This document shows, piece after piece, positions 1-6,787 of a stretch of DNA of 9,282 nt. Position 1 is the stretch's first letter. Each line of letters begins with the position of its first letter. Both the position numbers and the translations under genes were made by a program. The stretch comes from Myxococcales bacterium. GTDB taxonomy: Bacteria > Myxococcota > Polyangia > Polyangiales > Polyangiaceae. The DNA is taken from positions 1 to 9,282 of the forward strand of contig JAGQIY010000872.1 of assembly GCA_020430865.1 (NCBI GenBank), given 5' to 3'. The notes under the pieces were generated by a model. The model made no database searches. It was not told where the DNA came from and saw only the letters and a list, made by a program, of their open reading frames with translations.

Positions 1-1
1 C

Positions 2-115
2 GACAGCGAGATGACCCAGGTCGAGGTGGTCGATCCCGAGACCGGTGCGACCCGCATCGAGTACCGCCGCGACGGCAGGCCCGTCGGCGCCGGCGATCCG
101 GAGGCCCGGCCATGA
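2..115 (+). CDS. 3' end of an unrecognised protein (partial)
   Basis: The frame is open from the window edge through 37 codons to TGA at 113-115, and its stop overlaps the ATG of the next gene (ATGA at 112-115), so the two are probably translationally coupled. The visible C-terminus contains [19 protein letters not shown], which looks like a short beta-hairpin (a DPETG turn) followed by a basic and then Gly/Ala/Pro-rich end. In contractile tail clusters the gene just before the spike protein is often a gpD/LysM-type hub or tail-tube accessory gene, but this fragment has nothing diagnostic. Reality as coding is supported by the overlap, codon pattern and position; function is unknown. Confidence 0.6.
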   Translation, partial: DSEMTQVEVVDPETGATRIEYRRDGRPVGAGDPEARP

Positions 116-690
116 GCACCTTCGACGATGACATCGGCACCCACGACTCGCGTCTGCTCGGCATGTACGTCGGCTACGTCACCGACCGCAAAGACCCAGA
201 GGGCCTCGGGCGCGTGCGCGTCTGCGTGCCCGGTGTGCTCGAGCCGTTCAGCGCGTGGGCGTGGCCGCTCGGCACGTCGGGCGGTGGCATGAAGGACCAC
301 GGCTTCTTCGCCGTGCCTGAGGAAGGCGCGGAGGTCGCCGTGTTCTTCAACCAGGGGGACGTCGATGCGCCGTACTACCTGTCGGCGCACTGGGGCAAGC
401 CGGACGGCGAGAGCGAGGTCCCCGAAGAGGCGCAGAAGGATCCGCCCGACAACCGCGTGATCGCGACACCGACCTTCCGCATCGAGCTCGACGAGTCGGA
501 GGGCGCGCGCAGGCTCAAGCTCACGAACCGGAAGACCGGCGACCACCTGATCTTCGACGCCGAAGAGAACACGGTCACGCTCGAAGGCACGACGGCGGTG
601 ACCATCCGGGCCGTGGGCGCGATCAGCCTCGAAGCAACCCAAGTCACCATCGCCGGTCGCGTCGTGCGGCCCGTGCCGGATCCGATCTGA
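112..690 (+). CDS. V: phage baseplate assembly protein V / gp5-type spike with OB fold
   Basis: This is a 192-residue protein of the gpV / gp5-OB baseplate spike family, which forms the trimeric membrane-piercing tip beneath the tail tube of contractile tails. Residues about 17-95 match the OB domain: [19 protein letters not shown], then [31 protein letters not shown] (about 64-83) and [11 protein letters not shown], a very typical series for this family. Residues about 120-183 ([47 protein letters not shown]) have the alternating pattern of the short triple-stranded beta-helix needle. No lysozyme or effector domain is fused. The C-terminus is short (VVRPVPDPI), so a separate tip-capping protein might be expected. 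The ATG at 112 overlaps the upstream stop; the next gene starts 11 bases after the TGA. Family assignment is strong; whether the particle is a phage, tailocin or injection system is not decided by this gene. Confidence 0.9.
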   Translation: MSTFDDDIGTHDSRLLGMYVGYVTDRKDPEGLGRVRVCVPGVLEPFSAWAWPLGTSGGGMKDHGFFAVPEEGAEVAVFFNQGDVDAPYYLSAHWGKPDGESEVPEEAQKDPPDNRVIATPTFRIELDESEGARRLKLTNRKTGDHLIFDAEENTVTLEGTTAVTIRAVGAISLEATQVTIAGRVVRPVPDPI

Positions 691-701
691 GGGAGGACGA
701 C

Positions 702-1376
702 GTGGCGCTACCCATCTGCATCGAGATCCCGGAAATTCCCGACCCGTTCGGGCTCACGCTGCCCGGCGGCGTCCAGATCGAGCGCATCAACCTGATGGAG
801 GTGATCCAGCCTGCGCTCACGCCACTGGTCCCGCTCTTCGACATCATCGACACCATCGTCGCGTTGTTCAATTGCATCAAGGCGATCCCCGACACGCTCG
901 GGCCGCCGCCGGATCCAACCGTGCTCGCCGCCTGTCTTCCCGACCTCGCCGAGAAAGTCGCGAAGCTGCTCAAGCTCATCCCGCAGCTCTCGCTGCCGCT
1001 GCTCATCGTCGGCCTGATCGACTTGGTCATCGACACGCTTCGACAGGCACGGAGCCTGCTCCTGCACCTGCAGCAGCAGATCGTGCAGATCCTCGGCGCC
1101 ATCGATCGCGCGACCAATCTCGAAGACGCAGGCCTGATGGCCATCGCCCAGTGCGCTCAAGCGAACGTCGCCCAGGAAGCCGCCAACGTCGGGAAGGCGC
1201 TCGCCAGCCTCGGCAAGCTCATCGGCCTCATCAACCTGTTCATGGGCATGGTCGGCGGCCCCGAGATCCCCGACCTCTCCGACCTCGCCGGGCGCCCGCT
1301 CGACGATGTCATCCCGCCCATCGACGCCATCATCGAGACGCTGCAGAACGCCCGCGCGGCAGTTCCCGTCCCGTAG
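702..1376 (+). CDS. hydrophobic alpha-helical protein of unknown function in the baseplate operon
   Basis: A 224-residue protein that I do not recognise. The start is GTG at 702, preceded by GGAGGA at 692-697. It is rich in Leu, Ile, Ala and Pro, with predicted helices nearly throughout. Hydrophobic stretches lie at about 36-61 (PALTPLVPLFDIIDTIVALF), 93-113 (IPQLSLPLLIVGLIDLVIDTL) and 170-186 (LGKLIGLINLFMGMVGG), and an amphipathic helix at about 114-133 contains LHLQQQ. Related proline-containing motifs lie near both ends: EIPDPFGLTLPGG (11-23) and EIPDLSDLAGRPLDD (188-202). There is no signal peptide. It sits between V and W, where PAAR tip proteins are found in several contractile systems, but it has no PAAR-like repeats and is helical, not beta. 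It could be a membrane-interacting tip component, a hub or tube accessory, or a carried effector. All of these are inference; expression with V and W is well supported by spacing. Confidence 0.75.
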   Translation: MALPICIEIPEIPDPFGLTLPGGVQIERINLMEVIQPALTPLVPLFDIIDTIVALFNCIKAIPDTLGPPPDPTVLAACLPDLAEKVAKLLKLIPQLSLPLLIVGLIDLVIDTLRQARSLLLHLQQQIVQILGAIDRATNLEDAGLMAIAQCAQANVAQEAANVGKALASLGKLIGLINLFMGMVGGPEIPDLSDLAGRPLDDVIPPIDAIIETLQNARAAVPVP

Positions 1377-1385
1377 GAGCGAAGC

Positions 1386-1784
1386 ATGTCCGACGAACCC
1401 CGAAACCTCCTCATCCCGTTCCGCCGCGACAAGAAGCGTGACTTCGCGTCGGGCTCGGGCTCCGCCCTCCTTCGCTCGAAGGTCCTACAGGCGCTGATGA
1501 CCGCCGGAGCGACGCCGCGCTCGTCCGGCGAGTTGCCGTGGCGCACGGCCTTCGGTGCCGGACTCGAGCTGCTCCGTCACCAGCGAAGCGACGCGGCCCT
1601 GGCCGAACTCGCGCGTGTGCAGGTTCGGGATGCGCTTCGGCGCTGGGTACCGGAGGCCGAGCTCGTGAGCGTCAAGGTCGAGCGCTCGGAGGCGACCCTT
1701 GAGCTGCGGGTGCGCGTCCGGGAGTCGGGGCGTGCTGCCTCTGCCCGGGACACCGAAGAGCTTGTCCTGGCCGTCTCCGCGTAG
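1386..1784 (+). CDS. W: baseplate wedge protein, gpW/gp25 family
   Basis: A 132-residue protein assigned to the gpW/gp25 family, the wedge and sheath-initiator component found in essentially all contractile tails. Support is the core motif [18 protein letters not shown] (about 49-66), corresponding to the family's G-E-x-x-x-R-P-x-F-G-x-G-L segment, then the helix [20 protein letters not shown] (77-96) and a final pair of beta-strands ([19 protein letters not shown]). Length is normal for the family. The first 40 residues are basic and low-complexity ([16 protein letters not shown]) and diverge from the typical N-terminus. ATG at 1386 has AGGAG at 1375-1379, which overlaps the stop of the upstream gene. 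In P2-like clusters W is followed directly by J; here J starts only at 3597 because an antisense gene lies between. Confidence is good from the motif plus synteny. Confidence 0.8.
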   Translation: MSDEPRNLLIPFRRDKKRDFASGSGSALLRSKVLQALMTAGATPRSSGELPWRTAFGAGLELLRHQRSDAALAELARVQVRDALRRWVPEAELVSVKVERSEATLELRVRVRESGRAASARDTEELVLAVSA

Positions 1785-1815
1785 GGTCGATCGACCTCGG
1801 TGATCTACCGGACGG
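1785..1815. terminator. inverted repeats between convergent genes; possible weak bidirectional terminator
   Basis: The 31 bases between the W stop (1782-1784) and the antisense nuclease stop (complement of 1816-1818) hold a perfect 12-base palindrome GGTCGATCGACC (1785-1796). A small hairpin follows: CGGT-GATCT-ACCG (1798-1810). Location between convergent genes suggests transcription termination, but there is no T tract on either strand and the stems are short. An alternative is a protein-binding palindrome or an insertion scar. Confidence 0.25.
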
Positions 1816-3438
1816 CTAGGTCATGCCGAGGAAGCCCGCGACTTTGCTTCGAATGAGCCCGCGACGCCGCTCGACGAACTTGGAGAAGTTGGCTTGCGTG
1901 AAATTGGCGCGCGCGGCATCGAAGATTTCTCGAAGGCCAGAGTCGTCCTTTCCGAAGAACTCGGTGTCCGCGTCGGGCATCGTGTCGCTCTTGGAGATGT
2001 TTCGGACCTTGCCCAGCAGGCGAAAGTTGCCGACGTCATGCACGTCCTTCTCGACGCCGGCGATCTTCAGCTGGTTCTGCGGGAAGATGTGATCGCGCTC
2101 GAGGCTCCATCCGCGCTTTCGGGGAATCTCGAGGACGCCGCCGTCGACGATGTTCAACACCAGGTCGAGGTCCCACAGGTATTCGTCGCGGAACTGGTAG
2201 CCGCCTTTCTTCTCGCGACGCCCCATGAAGGCGCCGAGTTCATCGATCGGGAACACGCCGGGGGCTGCCTTATGTGCCTCCACGATGATGTCGTGGATCT
2301 GATCGAGCACGCTGTCGGGGGCACGAGAAAACAGCCGCGAGAAGAACGCCATGTACAGGTATTGCCGCATGCGGAGGCTTTCCTCGCCTTCGTCCGGCCC
2401 CATCCTCTTGTTGTTCAGCATGAGGTAGTCGATCAACGGAATGACCGCGAGCTGACTGCGTAGATACCGCCGTGACTTGATCAGCGCGCTGCCGTCGAGC
2501 CAGACCCGCAGGCTCGTCACGACCTCTTGAAGCAGCTTGAAGTCTTTCGCCAAGCGACCGAGAAAGGTCTCGTCGTTCAGCTTGGCGTAGTCGTACTTGG
2601 CCTTCTTTCCGAAGATGACGAACGCAGTCTTGATCACGAAGTCGGTGTTGAAGTCGTGCCTCCCCCCATCGTTCAGCTCCTCGACGATCTTGACGAAGCG
2701 CTCCTCCATGTCTGGGAGCTTCAACGTGAGCGTCGAGAATAGGAGGTCGGACTTGGACAGGGCTGTGCCGCCCGAGTTGACGCGTTCGAAGACCTCGAGC
2801 ACGTCGTTGTATCCGAGATCCTCGTCGATCTCCTGGAACAGCAACGCTTCGCGCATGGCGAAGGCATCCACGAACGTCGACACAACCTCGACGGCTCGGT
2901 CGCGGGCCTCTGCATCGACGCTGTCGAGCCGGGACGAAACGAAGTCGTAGATCTTCGGCACCTTCAGCGCGACGAGTTCCCCAATTTGCACGTAGGCGCG
3001 ATTGGCGGCCGCTTCCTCGTCCGCGAGGAACTCGAAGCGGAAATGCAGGTCGCCATCGCCGTCATTCGGGGGAGCATCGACCTTGAGGTAGACCCTCTTC
3101 CCGTCGTATCGCCCCGTGAAGCTGAGAAACAGGGACTGCAGCCGTTGCTGGCCGTCAAGGACCATGTGGGCCTGGCGCTCCATGGGCGCAGGGAGTTCCG
3201 CCAGGCGACGGTCACCAGAGTTGTATCGGTCCAGGAAGGCCCGGCACCGGATGGTGCTGCTTGGCTTCCAGACCATGACAGCCCCGATCGGGTAGCCACA
3301 CATGATCGAGTCGAGGAGCCGGAGGATCTGCTCTTGCTCCCAGACGAACGGACGCTGGATGCTTGGCAGCTGGTACTGCTTGCGCTCGATGCTCTTGACG
3401 ACATCGACGATGCGCTGGGTCGGGTTCAGCTCCCCCAC
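1816..3438 (-). CDS. DUF262 + HNH (DUF1524-like) nuclease, GmrSD/SspE-type restriction protein
   Basis: A stand-alone protein of the family that includes GmrSD (type IV restriction of modified DNA) and SspE (phosphorothioate-linked defence). The N-terminal DUF262 domain is a nucleotide-dependent regulator; the C-terminal HNH domain nicks DNA. From GTG 3438 it is 540 residues. Visible motifs are LPSIQRPFVWE (24-34), CGYPIGAVMVWKP (47-59), LDGQQRLQSLF (94-104; DGQQR is the hallmark DUF262 motif) and VFERVNSGGTALSKSDLLFS (216-235). The HNH part has ERDHIFPQNQL (447-457) and VGNFRLLGKVRNISKSD (469-485), supplying the metal-binding Asp/His and later Asn. No key residue looks lost. The frame is open up to an ATG at 3513 (565 residues), but that ATG has no ribosome site, whereas GTG 3438 has GGAGG 8 bases upstream and begins right before the domain. 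It lies antisense between W and J, and base use is less GC-rich (2581-2640 is 30/60). Probably acquired; its exact target cannot be read from sequence. Confidence 0.88.
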   Translation of the reverse strand: MGELNPTQRIVDVVKSIERKQYQLPSIQRPFVWEQEQILRLLDSIMCGYPIGAVMVWKPSSTIRCRAFLDRYNSGDRRLAELPAPMERQAHMVLDGQQRLQSLFLSFTGRYDGKRVYLKVDAPPNDGDGDLHFRFEFLADEEAAANRAYVQIGELVALKVPKIYDFVSSRLDSVDAEARDRAVEVVSTFVDAFAMREALLFQEIDEDLGYNDVLEVFERVNSGGTALSKSDLLFSTLTLKLPDMEERFVKIVEELNDGGRHDFNTDFVIKTAFVIFGKKAKYDYAKLNDETFLGRLAKDFKLLQEVVTSLRVWLDGSALIKSRRYLRSQLAVIPLIDYLMLNNKRMGPDEGEESLRMRQYLYMAFFSRLFSRAPDSVLDQIHDIIVEAHKAAPGVFPIDELGAFMGRREKKGGYQFRDEYLWDLDLVLNIVDGGVLEIPRKRGWSLERDHIFPQNQLKIAGVEKDVHDVGNFRLLGKVRNISKSDTMPDADTEFFGKDDSGLREIFDAARANFTQANFSKFVERRRGLIRSKVAGFLGMT

Positions 3439-3446
3439 GTCTTGGT

Positions 3447-3451
3447 CCTCC
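3447..3451 (-). promoter_or_regulatory. ribosome binding site deciding the GTG start of the DUF262 gene
   Basis: On the minus strand GGAGG (3451 down to 3447) is followed by 8 bases and then GTG at 3438-3436, in frame. The alternative ATG at 3513-3511 is preceded only by GTCGGG and no purine-rich site. The intervening 25 residues ([13 protein letters not shown] and onward) do not belong to the DUF262 domain. Confidence 0.6.
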
Positions 3452-3544
3452 GGGTACTCATCGTGGCTCGCCAGTTTCGCCCCCAAGCACCTGAAACACA
3501 AGGCTTTGCTCATCCCGACGTGGCCGCATCTTCGCGGAGTCGCT

Positions 3545-3588
3545 GGCTGTCCCCAGCAGCCACGCCGGGCGCTTTGCCTCGGTGGAGG
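3545..3588 (+). repeat. 44-base element, copy A, in the divergent region before gpJ
   Basis: Bases 3545-3588 match 9222-9265 at 32 of 44 positions without gaps, in the same orientation. Shared blocks are TGTCCCC (3548-3554), GCA (3556-3558), the exact 13-base core CGGGCGCTTTGCC (3566-3578) and TGGAG (3583-3587). In this copy the last block is also part of the GGAGG ribosome site for gpJ. The core can fold as GGC-GCTTT-GCC, extended here by CCG/CGG with one bulged T. It fills much of the space between the antisense nuclease gene and gpJ. It may be a leader or promoter, an insertion boundary or a recombination site. I see no convincing -35/-10, sigma-54 (GG-N10-GC) or Ogr-type (TGT-N12-ACA) pattern in it. 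Confidence 0.6.
3584..3588 (+). promoter_or_regulatory. ribosome binding site deciding the TTG start of gpJ
   Basis: GGAGG at 3584-3588 is 8 bases before TTG at 3597-3599. The longer in-frame GTG at 3582 would overlap this site and has no ribosome site of its own. Starting at TTG gives [15 protein letters not shown], the usual N-terminus for gpJ proteins. Confidence 0.7.
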
Positions 3589-3596
3589 TTTGCGCG

Positions 3597-5108
3597 TTGG
3601 CCATCCTGCCCCCGAGCGTCGATTACACGGACAAGGACTTCGATGCCTTGCGGGCGCGGCTCATCGCGCTGGTGAAGAGCGTCTTCCCGGACTGGAGCGA
3701 CTTCTCGGTCGCGAGCTTCGGGAACGTGCTGCTCGAGATGTATGCCTTCGTCGGCGACGTCGTCACGTTCTACCTCGATGCCCAGGCTCGAGAGTCACGC
3801 CTCGTCACGGCCACCCAGCGCAAGAACGTGATCGCGCTCGCACGGTTGCTCGGCTACCGGCTGCACGGCGCCAGGGCAGCGACGGCGGAGGTCGTCTTTG
3901 CCTTGATCCGACCGCCGATGGCCGAGGTGGTCATTCCCGCAGGGACGGTCGTCCGCACCCAGGAGGTGACCGAAGCCGTGCGCTTCCAGCTCCTTGCGGA
4001 TGTGGTCATCCCGGGGGGCACCGATCCTCCTGTCGCGGTGGGCGTGGTCGAGAACTCGCAGACCCACGCGCAGCTCTTCGATGCGCGTGGGCTGGCCGAC
4101 CTCGATGTCGTCCTTGACCGAACGCCGTACCTCGACGGCTCGGCAGTCGTGTCGGCGGCAAACGGACCCTACGTGGAAGAGGAGAGCCTCCTCGGGTCCG
4201 GGCCCAACGATCGCCACTTCCTCGTGCTCGTGGATCAGAACGACCGCGCGACGGTCCGTTTCGGCAACGGCACCAGCGGTGCGCCGCCCTCGGGCACGAT
4301 CAGCGCCGGCTACAAGACCGGCGGTGGGGCAGCGGGCAATGTCGAAGCTGGCAGTCTCGTGGTGGTCGAGGGCGTGTTCAACGACGTGCACGGACGGCCT
4401 GTTCAGCTCTCGGTGACCAATCCCGTGCCGGCCTCCGGCGGCTCCGATCGGCAGAGCGTCGCTTCGGCGAAGCTGCTCGCACCGGAGAGTCTTCGCACCC
4501 TCACGCGAACGGTCACGCGAGAGGACTTCGAGATCAACGCGCGCCGCGTTCCGGGTGTGGCCCGTGCGCTGATGCTCACCTCGAACGAGGACACGAGCAT
4601 CTCGGAGAACAGCGGCGTGCTCTACGTGATCCCTCAGGGCGGCGGCCTGCCGACGGCGGCGCTCAGACAAGCCGTGCTCGAGCAGGTCACCATCGTCTAC
4701 CCGAGCACGCTCACCTTCCAGGTCGCGGTGCAGAATCCGGTCTATCGGACGGTGAACGTCGAGGCCCGCATCTACCTGAGGCAGGGCTTCGCCAAGGCGA
4801 CGGTGCGCGACCGGGTGAAGCAGAACCTCGCCGCAATGTTTCGGGTGAGCGAGCCCGATGGCACGCCGAACTCGCTCGTCGACTTCGGGTTCAACATCAA
4901 GGACGCGGACGGCAACGCCGTAGGCGAGATCGCCTGGTCCGATGTCTTCAACGTCATCCGCGACACCGATGGCGTGCGCAAGATCGGCGACCGCCCGGGC
5001 GACCTGAAGCTCAACAACCTGCCGGCGGACATCCGGCTCGCCATCAAGGAGTTCCCGGTGCTCGGCACGGTCACCCTCATCGACGGCGATACCGGAGGGC
5101 TGCTCTGA
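3597..5108 (+). CDS. J: baseplate protein J / gp47 family
   Basis: A 503-residue gpJ-like baseplate wedge protein, counted from TTG 3597. In contractile tails this protein links wedges into the ring around the hub and pairs with gpW and gpI. The N-terminus [19 protein letters not shown] is typical of the group, followed by a helical part with [22 protein letters not shown] (about 43-64). The middle holds a beta-rich domain (about 95-270, e.g. [14 protein letters not shown] and a jelly-roll-like [25 protein letters not shown]). The signature [28 protein letters not shown] at about 299-326 is characteristic of gpJ. The C-terminal part contains repeated strands and ends in [18 protein letters not shown]. 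Its stop overlaps the next start (TGATG, 5106-5110). The gene is intact despite the inserted antisense gene just upstream, so it needs either read-through of that gene or its own promoter. Confidence 0.92.
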   Translation: MAILPPSVDYTDKDFDALRARLIALVKSVFPDWSDFSVASFGNVLLEMYAFVGDVVTFYLDAQARESRLVTATQRKNVIALARLLGYRLHGARAATAEVVFALIRPPMAEVVIPAGTVVRTQEVTEAVRFQLLADVVIPGGTDPPVAVGVVENSQTHAQLFDARGLADLDVVLDRTPYLDGSAVVSAANGPYVEEESLLGSGPNDRHFLVLVDQNDRATVRFGNGTSGAPPSGTISAGYKTGGGAAGNVEAGSLVVVEGVFNDVHGRPVQLSVTNPVPASGGSDRQSVASAKLLAPESLRTLTRTVTREDFEINARRVPGVARALMLTSNEDTSISENSGVLYVIPQGGGLPTAALRQAVLEQVTIVYPSTLTFQVAVQNPVYRTVNVEARIYLRQGFAKATVRDRVKQNLAAMFRVSEPDGTPNSLVDFGFNIKDADGNAVGEIAWSDVFNVIRDTDGVRKIGDRPGDLKLNNLPADIRLAIKEFPVLGTVTLIDGDTGGLL

Positions 5109-5656
5109 TGGCGATCCTCAACCCGAGCTTCGAGGACGCGGGGGCCGAACCAGGGACGGCGGAGCATTGGGCGCTGGCGACGTTGGTGGCTGGTCAGCGC
5201 ATCGCCGGGTTCGGGCCGTCGCCGCATCGTGGGTGGGAGGATTTCGAGCGCTGGTTTGAGCTGCGCCTGAGCTTCGTGCCCGGCTCGCTGGCGCTCTCGT
5301 TCTTCGATCCGATCGCTGAAGGGTTCGAGGACTTCGAGGAAGCCTGGAGCAACGACCTCTACCTCACCGAGCTGCCGTCGGGCCAGGTCATCACCGCGCC
5401 CTTTGGCGGCGGCGCCGTCGAGGACATGGAGGACGGTTGGAGCAACGTGCCGTTCGCGACGGACTGGTCCACCGTCACAGCGGTGACCGGCATCTTTGAT
5501 GGCGAGCCCCGCGAGGACTTCGAGGACGAGTGGCGCGACAACCAGAGCTACGCGTGGTTGTGGGCCGCTCTCTCGACCCAGACCGCCCTGTTCGACGGCA
5601 GCACGGATCCCAACGAGGACTTCGAGAACGGCTGGACGCCGGCGACCACGATCTGA
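5108..5656 (+). CDS. EDFE-W repeat protein, candidate baseplate or fibre component
   Basis: A 182-residue acidic, aromatic protein that I do not recognise as a named family. It begins [12 protein letters not shown]...HW, reminiscent of the N-terminal strand of bacterial jelly-roll carbohydrate-binding domains (xNxSFED...W). It then contains five regularly spaced motifs, E-D-[FM]-E followed by a Trp 2-4 residues later: WEDFERW (43-49), FEDFEEAW (73-80), VEDMEDGW (104-111), REDFEDEW (135-142) and NEDFENGW (169-176). The spacing between successive EDFE starts is 30, 31, 31 and 34 residues. The segment before each motif is also similar, e.g. LFDGSTDPNEDFE, IFDGEPREDFE and FFDPIAEGFEDFE. ATG 5108 overlaps the gpJ stop and GGAGGG lies at 5094-5099. 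It is co-translated with gpJ, so a structural or surface-binding role on the particle is likely. There are no transmembrane or signal segments. Confidence 0.8.
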   Translation: MAILNPSFEDAGAEPGTAEHWALATLVAGQRIAGFGPSPHRGWEDFERWFELRLSFVPGSLALSFFDPIAEGFEDFEEAWSNDLYLTELPSGQVITAPFGGGAVEDMEDGWSNVPFATDWSTVTAVTGIFDGEPREDFEDEWRDNQSYAWLWAALSTQTALFDGSTDPNEDFENGWTPATTI

Positions 5657-5684
5657 AGAGACGGCGTCATCAAGGAGAACTGGC

Positions 5685-6380
5685 ATGGCCGAAGCAGACT
5701 GGACCTATCTCAACAACGGGCTCGACATCGCGACCGTCGATCGGGGCGTGACCGCCGGCATCGCGCGACCACCAGGCGGTGGGAACTTCCTCTTCGGGTT
5801 CAACTCTCTCGCTGCCGTGCAGGGCGCCGTGGGCTTGTTCTGCAACCTCCTCGACTTCGCGCCCATGGCCAAGGGCGCGTCGATCCGGGGCTGCATCCAG
5901 CGCGGTTCCAGCGGTGGCCCGACCGGATTCGCGCCCTTCCTCTTCCTCGCCTGCCAAGGCAACTCGGTGAACGACACCGCGTACCTGCTCGGCCTCTCGG
6001 ACGACGACCCGCACCGCATCGTGCTGCGCAAGGGCACGGTGGCCGTCGGCATTCCCGACTCCGAGGGACCGAACGTCCTGCTCGCTTCGGGCGAGAGCTT
6101 CTCGCAGGGGACGTGGCTGCACCTGCGGCTCGACGTGATCGTGAATGACAACGGCGACGTCGTGCTCAAGGTGCTGCGCAACGACCTCGCCGCGCATCCG
6201 CTCGGTTCGCCGCCGGACTGGCAACCGGTCCCCGGCATGGTCGAGTTCATCGACGACCACCTCGGCATCAACTCCGGCAGCCAGCCGCTCACCTCGGGGC
6301 GTGGCGGCTTCGGCATGGCCGTCGCCGATGTCACGCGCCGCGGATACTTCGATCACCTGGAGCTATTGAGGCAGGTCTGA
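5685..6380 (+). CDS. LamG / concanavalin-A-like jelly-roll protein in the tail operon
   Basis: A 231-residue protein starting at ATG 5685 with AAGGAG at 5672-5677. An upstream extension of the frame to 5496 would overlap the previous gene and is not supported. Beta-rich segments throughout and the stretch GTWLHLRLDVIVNDNGDVVLKV (142-163), followed by VEFIDDHLGINSG (186-198) and GGFGMAVADVTRRGYFDHLEL (207-227), resemble laminin-G / concanavalin-A-like lectin sandwiches. In these, a GxWxHLRLDV strand precedes a polar loop and the final strand carries FDxLEL. The middle has FAPFLFLACQGNSVNDTAYLLGL (82-104). Such folds often bind carbohydrate or form fibre or baseplate decorations, so a role in host surface recognition is inferred. 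Its stop overlaps the next start (TGATG, 6378-6382). The fold is a pattern-based suggestion. Confidence 0.8.
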   Translation: MAEADWTYLNNGLDIATVDRGVTAGIARPPGGGNFLFGFNSLAAVQGAVGLFCNLLDFAPMAKGASIRGCIQRGSSGGPTGFAPFLFLACQGNSVNDTAYLLGLSDDDPHRIVLRKGTVAVGIPDSEGPNVLLASGESFSQGTWLHLRLDVIVNDNGDVVLKVLRNDLAAHPLGSPPDWQPVPGMVEFIDDHLGINSGSQPLTSGRGGFGMAVADVTRRGYFDHLELLRQV

Positions 6381-6778
6381 TGGAGCTCGACGCCTTCACC
6401 AGCCGCCTCGGCCTCGGTCAGGGACGAATCCAGCCCATGGGCGCGCCCGTGCCCTCGGGGGACCATCTCTTCGTGCTGGGCGAAGATGAGCCCGGCCGTT
6501 CCTTCGAGCTCGATCCTGGCGACCACGCGGAGGTAACCCAAGAGACCGATCTGACCGACGTAGACCTCGTCCGCGCCGCGCTCCGACTTCGTGTGCCGAA
6601 GACGCTGCCGGTCGGCCTCGCATGGGAGGTGTCGATCCTTGTCGACGGAGCCAAGGCCGCGACCGCGACATGCGAGCCCGGCTGCACGCGGGTGCTGAGC
6701 GACCTGGCCGCCAACGTCTCGAAACTCGCGGGCCTCCACGTCGTGGGGGTCCGGCTCGAGCTCGTCGCCGTGCCGTAG
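6380..6778 (+). CDS. small, probably beta-rich protein of unknown function in the tail operon
   Basis: A 132-residue protein of unknown family. ATG 6380 overlaps the preceding stop and GAGG at 6368-6371 is 8 bases upstream. The C-terminal two thirds alternate hydrophobic and polar residues: DLVRAALRLRVPK (62-74), AWEVSILVDGAKAATATCEPG (80-100), then LAGLHVVGVRLELVAV (116-131). This suggests a single beta-sandwich, with two cysteines close together (CEPGC, 97-101). The N-terminus is loop-like (GQGRIQPMGAPVPSGDHLF). There are no membrane or signal segments. It is tightly coupled to its neighbours, with the next ribosome site beginning in its stop codon. A fibre-attachment or Ig-like adaptor is possible, since the next gene has Ig-like domains, but there is no direct evidence. 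Confidence 0.75.
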   Translation: MELDAFTSRLGLGQGRIQPMGAPVPSGDHLFVLGEDEPGRSFELDPGDHAEVTQETDLTDVDLVRAALRLRVPKTLPVGLAWEVSILVDGAKAATATCEPGCTRVLSDLAANVSKLAGLHVVGVRLELVAVP

Positions 6779-6787
6779 GAGGACCGC

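Noticed and set aside
1838..1852. CTTTGC-containing stretch resembling the repeat core near the left end of the DUF262 gene
   Set aside because: It lies within the coding C-terminus, shares only a short CTTTGC block exactly, and lacks the TGTCCCC and TGGAG blocks.
1894..2463. Plus-strand open frame opposite the DUF262 gene
   Set aside because: Val/Glu/His-rich antisense reading with no motifs. The minus-strand frame has clear DUF262 and HNH motifs.
3545..3588. Sigma-54 or Ogr-type late promoter within the repeated element
   Set aside because: The GG-N10-GC spacing is not met in either copy, and TGT is not followed by ACA after 12 bases, so the known consensus patterns fail.
2986..3675. Plus-strand frame running from inside the DUF262 gene into the start of gpJ
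   Set aside because: It would overlap two confidently recognised genes in different frames and has no recognisable domain.
4772..5686. Minus-strand open frame (304 codons) opposite gpJ and the repeat protein
   Set aside because: Composition is typical of an antisense shadow, and it crosses several genuine coupled genes on the other strand.
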